A program made the translations under genes and the position numbers. Source: Bacteroidota bacterium (GTDB lineage: Bacteria; Bacteroidota; Bacteroidia; Cytophagales; Cyclobacteriaceae). From it: a DNA stretch of 64,000 nt. The stretch covers positions 22,967 to 86,966 of the forward strand of contig JAFDYU010000009.1 in the NCBI GenBank assembly GCA_018267285.1. Direction: 5' to 3'. The notes below the pieces were generated by a model that was not told where the DNA came from, did not search any database, and worked only from the letters and a program-made list of their open reading frames with translations. How positions within the stretch are numbered: the stretch's first letter is position 1; each line of letters opens with the position of its first letter. Positions 9,290 to 18,467 of the stretch are shown here, piece by piece.

Positions 9290-10416
9290 TGCTAATGAAT
9301 GAGCTATCTACGAAAAAAGTCGTTTATATTGTTTCCCAAGTTCATAAATCTTTGGCCTTTGAGTGGATTGCTGAAGGCCTGAAAAAAAAATACGATCTCA
9401 CTTTTATTTTGCTCAACGCGCAAGGTTCGCCTCTGGAAGATTTTCTGTTAGCAAAAGGAGTTGAAGTTCGAAGGATAAACTATCGAGGTAAAATAGATTT
9501 TCTAACAGCCTTTATTAAAATTCTTCTTTTTTTTATTAAATCTAAACCTGAAGTTGTGCATGCACACCTTCTCGATGCTCAACTCATTGGTTTGGTTGCC
9601 GCAAAATTAGTTGGTATAAAAAATCGTATTTACACAAGACACAATAGCAACTTTCATCATGTCTATCACCAAAAGGGAATCCTCTTTGACAAGATTAGCA
9701 ACGGATTAGCTACCAAAATTGTCTCCGTTAGCTACGCTACCGATATTACATTAACTCAACTGGAGAAAGTCAATACTTCAAAAATTGTCAAAATACCCCA
9801 TGGGTTTGACATGAAAATTTTTGAACAGGTCCCTTCAGAAAGAAGGGTGGCAATTATAAAAAAGTGGAGCATTACTGACAATAAACCAATTGTTGGGGTC
9901 ATCGCTCGGCATATTGAGTGGAAGGGAATTCAATACATTATTCCCGCTTTTAAAAAATTCTTAAACGAATATCCTTCGGCTACTTTAATTCTTGTCAATG
10001 CAACTGGTCCTTATCATAAAATAATTTTAGAGCTGTTGAACTCTATACCTCGTGATAGATTCATTCTTATCCCATTTGAAGTGGACATCGCAGCCTTATA
10101 TTCAGTTTTCGACTTATATGTGCACACGCCAATAGATACAGTGTGTGAAGCTTTTGGGCAAACCTATATTGAAGCTCTTGCTGCTGGCGTCCCCTCAATA
10201 TTTACGCTGTCTGGAATCGCTAACGAATTTATTGAGCACGAAAAAAATGCCTTAATAGTTCCATTTAAGAATAGTGATGAAATCTACCAAGCTCTTTTGA
10301 GGCTTTGGACAGATATATCATTACGAGAAAAACTTATTAGCAATGGCAGACATGATGTAATTTCGAAGTTTGAATTATCCTCTATGTTGGCGGCTCTGAA
10401 TAAACTTTATGAGTGA
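9283..10416 (+). CDS. glycosyltransferase family 4
   Basis: A 377-residue GT-B protein. VVYIVSQVHKSLAFEWIAEG opens the N-terminal Rossmann domain, VHAHLLDAQ follows, and the donor site reads CEAFGQTYIEALAAGVPSI, the E-x7-E signature of GT4. ATGs at 9283, 9289 and 9295 are all possible; 9283 overlaps the preceding stop by 7 bases, and 9295 begins MNELSTKK. The enzyme should use a nucleotide-activated sugar with retention. It overlaps the next gene by 8 bases. Confidence 0.87.
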   Translation: MVMLMNELSTKKVVYIVSQVHKSLAFEWIAEGLKKKYDLTFILLNAQGSPLEDFLLAKGVEVRRINYRGKIDFLTAFIKILLFFIKSKPEVVHAHLLDAQLIGLVAAKLVGIKNRIYTRHNSNFHHVYHQKGILFDKISNGLATKIVSVSYATDITLTQLEKVNTSKIVKIPHGFDMKIFEQVPSERRVAIIKKWSITDNKPIVGVIARHIEWKGIQYIIPAFKKFLNEYPSATLILVNATGPYHKIILELLNSIPRDRFILIPFEVDIAALYSVFDLYVHTPIDTVCEAFGQTYIEALAAGVPSIFTLSGIANEFIEHEKNALIVPFKNSDEIYQALLRLWTDISLREKLISNGRHDVISKFELSSMLAALNKLYE

Positions 10417-11293
10417 GCTTCTCTTTAGCATAGTTATCCCCACTTACAACCGATCGGGTTTTATCCGTAAAACGATTGATTCCGTTTTGAATCAATCTTT
10501 TCAAAATTTTGAAGTCATTGTAGTTGATGATGGGAGCTCTGACAATACTGAAGAAGTTGTGAGATCGATAAATGATCAGAAAATTTGTTATTACAAAAAA
10601 CAAAATGGCGAACGAGCTGCTGCTAGAAACTTTGGTGCTGCTTTTTCGAAGGGTCATTTCATTAATTTTTTAGATTCGGATGATTTACTGTACCCTAATC
10701 ACTTAGATGTGGCAACAAAATTCATCGAAAAAAATAAAACCGTAGATGCCTTTCATCTTGGTTATGAAATCAAAAATAATATTGGTGATATTCGATCGAT
10801 AAATAACATCCGATCGGTTAATAATCGAATTGTAAATGGGAATATGCTAAGTTGTAACGGTGTTTTTATCAGACGCAATGTTCTTTTAAAAAATCCATTC
10901 AATGAAGATCGGTCATTGTCTTCACTTGAAGATTGGGAGCTCTGGATAAGATTAAGTGCTCGATACCTTTTTTTAAATGACAATTCGATAACATCAACAA
11001 TTGTCCAGCATAATAGCAGAAGTGTAATGACTGTCGATATTTCTAAAATAAAGACCAAAGTTGATCGATTTGTTCATTACGTCACCAATGATGAGCAGAA
11101 TAGAAGATATTACGGCCAAAGGTTAAACAAGGCAGTGGCGAGTGCTTTCACTTACGCCTCGCTTCATCTTGCTATGGCTAATGAAAGCAAAAGAGAGGTT
11201 TTCCATTATTTATGGAAAGGAGTGAAAACTTACCCGGGTGAAATATTGAAAAAACGTTTTTTGGTTATTATGAAAAAACTAATTAGCCATTAA
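10409..11293 (+). CDS. glycosyltransferase family 2
   Basis: A 294-residue GT-A enzyme beginning FSIVIPTYNRSGFI, with VVDDGSSDNT and the metal site LDSDD near residue 91. A later LEDWELWIRLS segment is the usual ED catalytic region. This is the common EPS/O-antigen type of transferase. It overlaps the GT4 gene before it and stands 6 bases before the next. The acceptor sugar cannot be predicted. Confidence 0.9.
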   Translation: MSELLFSIVIPTYNRSGFIRKTIDSVLNQSFQNFEVIVVDDGSSDNTEEVVRSINDQKICYYKKQNGERAAARNFGAAFSKGHFINFLDSDDLLYPNHLDVATKFIEKNKTVDAFHLGYEIKNNIGDIRSINNIRSVNNRIVNGNMLSCNGVFIRRNVLLKNPFNEDRSLSSLEDWELWIRLSARYLFLNDNSITSTIVQHNSRSVMTVDISKIKTKVDRFVHYVTNDEQNRRYYGQRLNKAVASAFTYASLHLAMANESKREVFHYLWKGVKTYPGEILKKRFLVIMKKLISH

Positions 11294-11299
11294 ATCAAT

Positions 11300-12511
11300 A
11301 TGAAAAACATATTGATTTTGACATATTGGAGTTACCATGATGCGCTTATCCAAACGTACACGCTACCTTATGTAAAAATCATTCTTAAAAACTTACCCAA
11401 GGGCAGCAAAATCTATTTGCTCACGTTGGAAAAAGATGGCCAAGCGCTTAAATCTCCCAAACGTTCTGAAATCGAAACGGCTTTTAAGAGTGATGAAATC
11501 GAGTGGCTGCCGATTCAATATCAACCCTTTGGTTTTTTTGCTTTCTTCATGTGGACCTCGGCTTCTTTAAAATTAAGCCTGCTTATTCTCCAAAAAAAAA
11601 TATCTGTAATCCATTGCTGGTGTACACCGGCCGGAGCCATTGGCTACCTTTTAGCAACTCTGCTAAATCGTAAACTCGTTATTGATAGTTACGAACCGCA
11701 TGCCGAAGCAATGGTTGAAAACGGAACCTGGACGAGAAAAAGTCTGGCTTTTCGATTGTTATTTTGGTTGGAAAAAAAACAGACTCAAAAAGCGGAGTTC
11801 ATCATTGCTGCCACAAAGGGAATGCGTGAATATGCTCAGGAAAAATATGAAGTATCAATCCATCAATATTTTGTAAAGCCAGCGTGTGTTGATTTGAATT
11901 TGTTTTCTATAAAAGACATTAAAAATGAGAAGCTATTGGAGGAGCTCAATCTGTCTGGGAAAATAGTTTGCGTCTATGCTGGTAAGTTTGGCGGCATCTA
12001 TCTGGACAAAGAAGTATTTGACTTCTTAAAAGTCGCATCAGAATACTGGGGCGAATCTTTTCGGGTTTTGATCTTAACTAGTCACAAACGAAATGAAATT
12101 GTTAGTTTCTGCAATTCTGTCGGCTTGTCGCCAGAAATTGTCATCTCACTTTTTGTAGACCACAAGCAAGTGCCAACATATCTCGGTCTCGGGGATTTTG
12201 CGATGACCCCGGTTAAACCCGTAAACACAAAAAGATTCTGTACACCAATAAAGGATGGCGAGTATTGGGCTTTAGGTTTGCCCGTGGTAATTCCAGCTAA
12301 TATTTCGGATGATTCTGCTATAATTGAAAAAACAAAAATCGGAGTTGTATTAACCCGGCTAGAATACTCCGCTTACCGAGAAGCCATAGAAAAAATGGAT
12401 AAACTTCTTCATCAGGAATCTGATAACCTATATAGTAAGATCAGATCTGTTGCCGAACAGTATAGAAGTTTCGATATTGCCGAGAAAGTATATGCTTCCG
12501 TATATGCTTAA
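11300..12511 (+). CDS. glycosyltransferase, GT-B fold (GT4-like)
   Basis: A 403-residue protein with an N-terminal domain starting ILILTYWSYHDALIQT, an HCWCTPAGAIGYLLA segment and DSYEPHAEAM. The C-terminal domain has CVYAGKFGG, a typical GT4 beta-alpha turn, and ends with a KDGEYWALGLPVVIPANI stretch in place of the standard E-x7-E. It is a GT4-like enzyme with a divergent donor site. It ends the tightly packed glycan run; the 54-base gap to the next gene may hold a weak promoter. Confidence 0.78.
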   Translation: MKNILILTYWSYHDALIQTYTLPYVKIILKNLPKGSKIYLLTLEKDGQALKSPKRSEIETAFKSDEIEWLPIQYQPFGFFAFFMWTSASLKLSLLILQKKISVIHCWCTPAGAIGYLLATLLNRKLVIDSYEPHAEAMVENGTWTRKSLAFRLLFWLEKKQTQKAEFIIAATKGMREYAQEKYEVSIHQYFVKPACVDLNLFSIKDIKNEKLLEELNLSGKIVCVYAGKFGGIYLDKEVFDFLKVASEYWGESFRVLILTSHKRNEIVSFCNSVGLSPEIVISLFVDHKQVPTYLGLGDFAMTPVKPVNTKRFCTPIKDGEYWALGLPVVIPANISDDSAIIEKTKIGVVLTRLEYSAYREAIEKMDKLLHQESDNLYSKIRSVAEQYRSFDIAEKVYASVYA

Positions 12512-12565
12512 TAAACACAATTTCGTTTTTTTGCATTGATTTTTAATTACCTTATACTGTAAAGT

Positions 12566-13498
12566 ATGACCAAAATTCTTATCACCGGTGGCGCTGGTTT
12601 CATTGGTAGTTCTCTTGCTGAACGCCTTCTTGCCACTGGCCAATATTTTGTCGTTGTAGTTGACAACCTACTAACCGGGAGCTTAAAAAAAATTCCAAAC
12701 CATGAGAATTGCCGGTTTATCAAATGTGATGTGAACAACTATAATGACATCTCATCCATCATGACGAGTTATCAGTTTGATTATGTTTTTCACTATGCTG
12801 CAGTGGTTGGTGTTAATCGCACCATCGAAAATCCGATCATGGTGCTCAACGATTTACAGGGAATAAAAAACGTTCTCGATTTGTGTAAAAATACAGGTGT
12901 GAAGCGCATATTCTTTTCTAGCTCATCAGAAGTTTATGGCGAACCAGTGGAACTGCCACAGCATGAGGAGACAACACCGCTGAATTCAAGATTGCCTTAT
13001 GCCGTTGTGAAAAACGCTGGAGAATCATTTTGTAAATCCTACCAGAAAGAATTCGGACTTGATTATACCATCTTCAGATTCTTCAATACGTACGGCCCCA
13101 AGCAAAGCACCGATTTTGTAATTTCTAAATTTATAAAAGCTGCATTAAAAAATCAACCGATAACTGTTTACGGAAATGGAAATCAAACAAGAACATTTTG
13201 CTTTATTGACGATAACACAACTTGCACGCTTAAAATACTTGAAGAAGGTCACGCTATCAATGACGTAATCAATATTGGGAGTGAAATAGATATTACCATT
13301 TTGGAGTTGGCTGAATTAATCATTGCCTTAACTAAATCGAGCTCCAGAATTGAGTTTTTGCCCCCTCTTAAAGAAGGAGACATGACGCGAAGACAGCCCG
13401 ACTCAAAGAAAATGAAAAAAATAATTGGCAACAATTTCATTTCATTAGAAGATGGACTGAAGAAAATTCTGCAAACAGAAATGGCTTTCTTGTATTAA
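12566..13498 (+). CDS. NAD-dependent epimerase/dehydratase (extended SDR, nucleotide-sugar enzyme)
   Basis: A 310-residue extended SDR. It has the NAD loop GGAGFIGS at residues 8-15, an SSSSEVYGE serine strand near 119-126, and the catalytic Tyr145-x3-Lys149 in YAVVK. The FFNTYGP and TRTFCFIDD motifs are those of UDP-glucuronate decarboxylase, dTDP-glucose 4,6-dehydratase and UDP-glucose 4-epimerase relatives. It therefore supplies a nucleotide sugar for the glycan, but which one cannot be decided from sequence alone. It stands 16 bases before the large PKD gene. Confidence 0.85.
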   Translation: MTKILITGGAGFIGSSLAERLLATGQYFVVVVDNLLTGSLKKIPNHENCRFIKCDVNNYNDISSIMTSYQFDYVFHYAAVVGVNRTIENPIMVLNDLQGIKNVLDLCKNTGVKRIFFSSSSEVYGEPVELPQHEETTPLNSRLPYAVVKNAGESFCKSYQKEFGLDYTIFRFFNTYGPKQSTDFVISKFIKAALKNQPITVYGNGNQTRTFCFIDDNTTCTLKILEEGHAINDVINIGSEIDITILELAELIIALTKSSSRIEFLPPLKEGDMTRRQPDSKKMKKIIGNNFISLEDGLKKILQTEMAFLY

Positions 13499-13514
13499 GT
13501 ACGATATACACCTC

Positions 13515-16500
13515 ATGGCGCGTTTTGTGTTTTTTTTAAGTTGTCTCTTTTGCATGAGCGAAGCATTTTCTCAATGTGGAACAGCCGTTTTTACTTCTGC
13601 TTCTACCGGCTGCATCAATCAAAGAATACCAGTTACAAATAATTCATCGGCTGGTAATTATTTTTGGGATTTCTGCACTGGCGATTTTTTAAACACACCG
13701 ACCTCTCAGGCACTGTATTCTCTTTCTTCTGCCGTTGGCAGGCCAGCCATTGAATTGACTTACGATGGCTCAACTTGGTATGGCTTCGTAACGGGCACCT
13801 GGACAAATACATTGTACCGACTTACTTATGGAAATGGCCCTGAGGCTGGCCCTACATTTATCGATAATCTTGGCGATTTATCTGGCAAATTAAATAACCC
13901 AGGTCCTGTTAGAATTATCTCTGAGAATAATCTATGGTATGGCTTCATCTACTGTACGGCTACAGGCGAGCTTTTGAAATTGAGTTTTGGCAGCAGACTC
14001 ACAAATTTGATTTCCGTAACGGTTTTATACACAAATCTGTCTTACCTAAATTCCGGCTTGGCATTCGGACGTGATGCCACAAATGGATGGACATGTTTGT
14101 TGTCAAATGCGAGTACGTTAAGCATAATTCGACTCGGAAATTCTTTGACATCGCCATCGAATAGCGATGTCATTACATCTTTATCAATACCTAACGCAAA
14201 CAGTTTCGCTGACATAGACTTGATTAATGTTTGCGGGCAATGGACGGCCCTGGGCACAAATCTGGGAAACGCAAATGTTTATCGATTTGATTTTGGAACT
14301 AATCTTTTCTCTTCGCCATCAATAACTCAAATTGCGACTATTCCAGTAAATAATCCTGGAAGATTGAGAATTGCACAGGACGGAGAAAACTATTTCATTT
14401 TCGTTTCTTCACTTGATGGCCTCTTCACGAAATTGAGTTTCGGGAATGACCTGACTTCATCACCATCAATTACCAACGAAGGAAACATGGGTGTTCTTTC
14501 GAATTGCTATGGCTTAGCTGTTGCAAATGGCAATAATTCAAATTGGACAATACTATCGGTAAGTCAGGCTAACGGGCAAGTCTTCTCTACAACATATCCA
14601 GATAATTGCACAGCAACACCTAAAACATCGAATTCAACTACGCCTACTTTCAGTTATTCATCACAAGGGAATTATAATGTTTCTTTGATGAATTCGAACT
14701 CTTCTGGTACAGTTGTAAAAACAAATTCTATCACGATTAATCCTCTTACTGCTCCCGACATCACCTTTACCTCTCAAAACAGTTGTGCCAACAACAACAT
14801 TAACTTCACTTCCTCCAATCAATCGGGAGATATATCAACCTATCAATGGGATTTTGGCGATGCCACAAACTCTACAAGTGCTAATCCTAGTCACATTTAC
14901 TCCGCAGCCTCTACCTACTACCCCTCCCTAACCGTCACGGCCACCAACGGCTGCCAGAATTCGTTGCAGGATACGTTGCAGGTATTTAATGCCCCTCAGG
15001 CCACATTCACTATTCCATCCGTGTCACCCATCTGTACCAATCAAAATTATACGTTCACCAACACTTCTACTTACGACATCGGCTCCAACCCCACCTGGCA
15101 ATGGAGCGTAAACGATACCATCATTACTTCAGCAAAGGAACTGGCTCATACTTTTTCCTCGTCCTCAACCCAAAAAATTTCACTCACCGCTTCTATACCG
15201 GGTTGTTCTTCGCAGTCGGTTCAAACGATCAATTCTTTGGTGGATGGCCCTTTGGTCGATTTCACCTCACCCACCTATGGGTGCGATTCCACGAGCGTCA
15301 CGTTCACCAACACTTCTACCGGTTCTGTGAGCGGCTATCAATGGAATTATGGAGATGGTAATACTACTGCGCAAACTGATGGAGCAAATTCTTTTGCACA
15401 ATCGGGTTCCTATGCGGTAAGCTTAACCGCCACCAACGCAGCCGGGTGCGTCAATTCTCTTTCAAAAAATATTTCTATTTACACCAACCCACAACCTGAT
15501 TTTAAAATCGAGTTGCCTCCGTTTTCTTGTGCTAAGTCTCCGGCACAATTTGATAACCTGACTTCGTCACTACCCGACAGTAACATCAGTACCTGGGCGT
15601 GGAGTTTTGGCGATTCGCTGAGCGGTTCTTCTTCTGCTAAAAATCCGGCCTACACGTATTCCTCTGCTAAAGATTATACAGTTACCCTTCAGGCAACAAC
15701 CAATTTTGGGTGCACCAAGTCCCTACAAAAAACCGTAACAATTTCGCCTTCGCCACAGGCGGGGTTCACCTACTCACCCGCTTGCGTCAATCAAAGCACA
15801 CAGTTCACCAATGCCTCATCGGGCAACATAACTGCTTATCAATGGACGCTACCGAACAAAATTTTACAAGGCACAACACCTACGTATAGTTTTAATTCAT
15901 CGGGAAGTTTCCCTGTTACATTAACTGTGACCGGTGCTAATGGTTGTTTGAATCAGGTTTCCAAAAACATTACTGTACCCGTTTTGCCCGTAGTAGATTT
16001 CTCTACGCAAGCTCCCTGCACCGGGCATCCTACCACTTTTCAAGAACTCAACCCGGGAGGAAGTGACCCGGCTGTCTCCTGGAATTGGAATTTCGGATCG
16101 AGGAGTGCTACCGGGCAAATGGCGAGTTACCAATTCCCAGACGTTAACGTGTATTCCGTAACGATGAACACCACCCGGCAATCGGGTTGTGTCTATTCCA
16201 TTTCAAAAAATATTTCCATAAGCACGGGTCCTATGGCTGATTTCACACCTTCTCAATTTGCAGGTGCTGCGCCATTGTCGGTTACCTTTCAAAATAATTC
16301 AACGGGCGATAGTTCCTTTTGGCAATTTGGCGACTCGAATAACTCCACAAGTACCGATTTATCTCCCACATTTGTTTACGCTAACCTGGGAGCTTACAAG
16401 GCGCTTCTCACCGTAAGCAATGTGTTGGGATGCAGCGATACACTGAGCACAGAAATTGATGTGGTTGTGCCACACATCGATTTAACGATGAACAACTTTT

Positions 16501-17042
16501 CGTTATCCAACGACCCAAGTACGAATTCATCTAAGGCCACGGTAACCGTTTTTAATGCGGGAAATATTCCGCTCATCAACCCAACGGTTGAAATTGACTT
16601 GGGAGGTGGTGCGTTTATTAAAGAAAACATAACCGGTATGATCCGCCCCGGGAAATCGCTTACGCAAATGTTATCGTTGCAAATTGTTCCTCAAACGTTG
16701 CCGTACATCTGCGCCATTGTTGCGGCAACCAACGATGCCGACCTAGCCAACAATAAACAGTGTGTAGCACTTGCCAACGAAGATGTGGTGAGTGAGCCTT
16801 ACCCCAATCCCACCCATACCGGGTCTATCAGTTTTGATTGGATCAGTGCCTCGCAAGAAAATATTCAGATAACAATTTTTAAATCGAATGGGGAAACGGC
16901 TTTCCATCAATATTTGGATTCCGTACCGAGCGGGCTCACGCAAATGAAAATCAATACCTCTGATTTTTCTGATGGATTGTACCTGATTCAATTTTCGGGA
17001 AATTCCACAAAAAAAACATATCGGTTTATTGTTGCCAATTAA
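13515..17042 (+). CDS. secreted PKD-repeat protein with T9SS C-terminal sorting domain
   Basis: A 1175-residue protein with a signal peptide (hydrophobic FVFFLSCLFCM, cleavage likely after AFSQ). A PKD-like FWDF element appears near residue 50, and then ~310 residues form a repeated propeller-like region with recurring LxFGxxL turns. The matching PKD second half (TPTFSYSSQGNYNVSLM) follows near residue 378. About seven ordinary PKD domains follow (YQWDFGD, WAWSFGD, FWQFGD and relatives), then a CARDB-like domain (~990-1090) and a ~80-residue tail beginning EPYPNPTHTG and ending in YRFIVAN, a type A T9SS sorting domain. It is expected on the cell surface or released, with a structural or adhesive role. 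Its base composition becomes somewhat more GC-rich after about 14.75 kb. Confidence 0.88.
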   Translation: MARFVFFLSCLFCMSEAFSQCGTAVFTSASTGCINQRIPVTNNSSAGNYFWDFCTGDFLNTPTSQALYSLSSAVGRPAIELTYDGSTWYGFVTGTWTNTLYRLTYGNGPEAGPTFIDNLGDLSGKLNNPGPVRIISENNLWYGFIYCTATGELLKLSFGSRLTNLISVTVLYTNLSYLNSGLAFGRDATNGWTCLLSNASTLSIIRLGNSLTSPSNSDVITSLSIPNANSFADIDLINVCGQWTALGTNLGNANVYRFDFGTNLFSSPSITQIATIPVNNPGRLRIAQDGENYFIFVSSLDGLFTKLSFGNDLTSSPSITNEGNMGVLSNCYGLAVANGNNSNWTILSVSQANGQVFSTTYPDNCTATPKTSNSTTPTFSYSSQGNYNVSLMNSNSSGTVVKTNSITINPLTAPDITFTSQNSCANNNINFTSSNQSGDISTYQWDFGDATNSTSANPSHIYSAASTYYPSLTVTATNGCQNSLQDTLQVFNAPQATFTIPSVSPICTNQNYTFTNTSTYDIGSNPTWQWSVNDTIITSAKELAHTFSSSSTQKISLTASIPGCSSQSVQTINSLVDGPLVDFTSPTYGCDSTSVTFTNTSTGSVSGYQWNYGDGNTTAQTDGANSFAQSGSYAVSLTATNAAGCVNSLSKNISIYTNPQPDFKIELPPFSCAKSPAQFDNLTSSLPDSNISTWAWSFGDSLSGSSSAKNPAYTYSSAKDYTVTLQATTNFGCTKSLQKTVTISPSPQAGFTYSPACVNQSTQFTNASSGNITAYQWTLPNKILQGTTPTYSFNSSGSFPVTLTVTGANGCLNQVSKNITVPVLPVVDFSTQAPCTGHPTTFQELNPGGSDPAVSWNWNFGSRSATGQMASYQFPDVNVYSVTMNTTRQSGCVYSISKNISISTGPMADFTPSQFAGAAPLSVTFQNNSTGDSSFWQFGDSNNSTSTDLSPTFVYANLGAYKALLTVSNVLGCSDTLSTEIDVVVPHIDLTMNNFSLSNDPSTNSSKATVTVFNAGNIPLINPTVEIDLGGGAFIKENITGMIRPGKSLTQMLSLQIVPQTLPYICAIVAATNDADLANNKQCVALANEDVVSEPYPNPTHTGSISFDWISASQENIQITIFKSNGETAFHQYLDSVPSGLTQMKINTSDFSDGLYLIQFSGNSTKKTYRFIVAN

Positions 17043-17044
17043 CT

Positions 17045-17356
17045 TTGACACTCGAAGAAATCACACAAACGCTTTGGCAAGCATCAGAAAACAAAAAGGC
17101 TTGTCGCATTCAATTGGAGGGAGAATTCCTTCCGCGCACAATTTATCCGTATGGAGTTTGTACTACTTCAAAAAATCAAATTGTATTGGTTTGCTGGCAA
17201 GCGATGGGTTTTACAAAGGCAGGAGCAAAAGAAGGCTATCGCAATTTGCAACTGGATAAGATTTCTGAAATAGAAATTCTTTCCGCTCATTTCCAAAAGC
17301 GCGATGACTTCAACCCTGCCGATGTGCAATACAAAGATTGGGTTTATCATATTTAG
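17045..17356 (+). CDS. hypothetical protein, 103 residues
   Basis: No ATG is available; the frame begins at a TTG 2 bases after the PKD gene stop. The product reads [20 protein letters not shown] and contains an [11 protein letters not shown]...LVCWQ segment followed by a basic stretch and an [10 protein letters not shown] strand. This is loosely like the WYL-type ligand-binding fold seen in many bacterial regulators, but there is no DNA-binding domain. I do not assign a function. It ends overlapping the convergent aroC stop by 4 bases, and the close spacing suggests it is read through from upstream. Confidence 0.6.
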   Translation: MTLEEITQTLWQASENKKACRIQLEGEFLPRTIYPYGVCTTSKNQIVLVCWQAMGFTKAGAKEGYRNLQLDKISEIEILSAHFQKRDDFNPADVQYKDWVYHI

Positions 17357-18426
17357 ACCTTTGAACTTCTGGCAAGCAATAAAAAATCAGCCATCACCAA
17401 CGCGGCCATCGCTTCCACTATCGGAACTGCCCGCGGCACTACGCACGGATCGTGCCGGCCTTTGCCTGAAACGGTTACCTCGTTTCCTTCTTTATTTACG
17501 CTTTGCTGATCTTGCATGATGGTAGCCACGGGCTTAAAAGCTACATTAAAATAAATATCTTCTCCGTTGCTGATACCACCCTGAATTCCACCGGAGTGAT
17601 TTGTTTTTGTACGGATTCGTTCGCCATCGTTATAGAATTCATCGTTGTGTTGTGAGCCTCGAAGTTTTGTTCCTTCAAATCCGCTCCCGTATTCAAATCC
17701 TTTCACAGCATTGATACCCAGCATGGCATGGCCGAGGGCTGCGTGCAGTTTGCCGAACACGGGTTCGCCCAGCCCTACCGGTACTTTTTTTATCACACAC
17801 GTAACAAGCCCGCCAATGGTGTCGCGCTGTAAGCGCACTTCGTCAATCAGGGCAATCATCTTTTCAGCGATGGCTGCCTCGGGGCAGCGCACGATGTTCG
17901 TTTCTGTTTTGGATAAATCCAGTTCGGTATAATGCGGTGTTTTGATCTCTCCCACCTGCGAAACGTAGGCGTAGATTTCTATTTCGGATTTCCTCAGAAA
18001 CAATTTTGCTATTGCACCTGCGGCTACACGGGCTGCTGTTTCGCGGGCCGAACTTCTGCCACCACCCCGGTAATCGCGGATACCATATTTTTTTTCGTAC
18101 GTAAAATCTGCGTGCGAAGGGCGGAAACTTTCTGCCACATGGCTGTAATCTTTACTTCGCTGATCGTTGTTTTCAATGACCAAGGCAATCGGGGTGCCCG
18201 TTGACTTGCCCTCGAAAACGCCCGACAATATTTTAAATGTGTCGTCTTCTTTTCGCTGCGTAGTAATTTTCGATTGGCCCGGTTTTCTCCGGTCAAGTTC
18301 TTGTTGAATAAATGCCTCATCGATTTCTAACCCGGCCGGGCATCCGTCAACGATAACGCCAATGGCCGCACCGTGCGACTCGCCAAAGGTTGTGATTGAA
18401 AAGATTTTGCCAAACGTATTACTCAT
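17353..18426 (-). CDS. aroC: chorismate synthase
   Basis: A 357-residue protein with the family signatures [18 protein letters not shown] (residues ~11-28) and [20 protein letters not shown] (~120-140). It converts 5-enolpyruvylshikimate 3-phosphate to chorismate with reduced FMN, the last step of the shikimate pathway, in the cytoplasm. Length matches the usual ~360 residues. It starts with ATG and has a promoter-like TTTG-N20-TATCTTCA upstream. It is a single gene, convergent with the small plus-strand ORF. Confidence 0.97.
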   Translation of the reverse strand: MSNTFGKIFSITTFGESHGAAIGVIVDGCPAGLEIDEAFIQQELDRRKPGQSKITTQRKEDDTFKILSGVFEGKSTGTPIALVIENNDQRSKDYSHVAESFRPSHADFTYEKKYGIRDYRGGGRSSARETAARVAAGAIAKLFLRKSEIEIYAYVSQVGEIKTPHYTELDLSKTETNIVRCPEAAIAEKMIALIDEVRLQRDTIGGLVTCVIKKVPVGLGEPVFGKLHAALGHAMLGINAVKGFEYGSGFEGTKLRGSQHNDEFYNDGERIRTKTNHSGGIQGGISNGEDIYFNVAFKPVATIMQDQQSVNKEGNEVTVSGKGRHDPCVVPRAVPIVEAMAALVMADFLLLARSSKV

Positions 18427-18433
18427 CGGGGCA

Positions 18434-18465
18434 TGAAGATAACGGCAGAATCAATCACGCCCAAA
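18434..18465 (-). promoter_or_regulatory. putative Bacteroidota-type promoter of aroC
   Basis: On the minus strand a TTTG (18465-18462) is followed after 20 bases by TATCTTCA (18441-18434), close to the TTTG-N19-21-TAnnTTTG pattern. The ATG of aroC is only 8 bases beyond, so the leader would be very short or absent. Confidence 0.45.
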
Positions 18466-18467
18466 CT

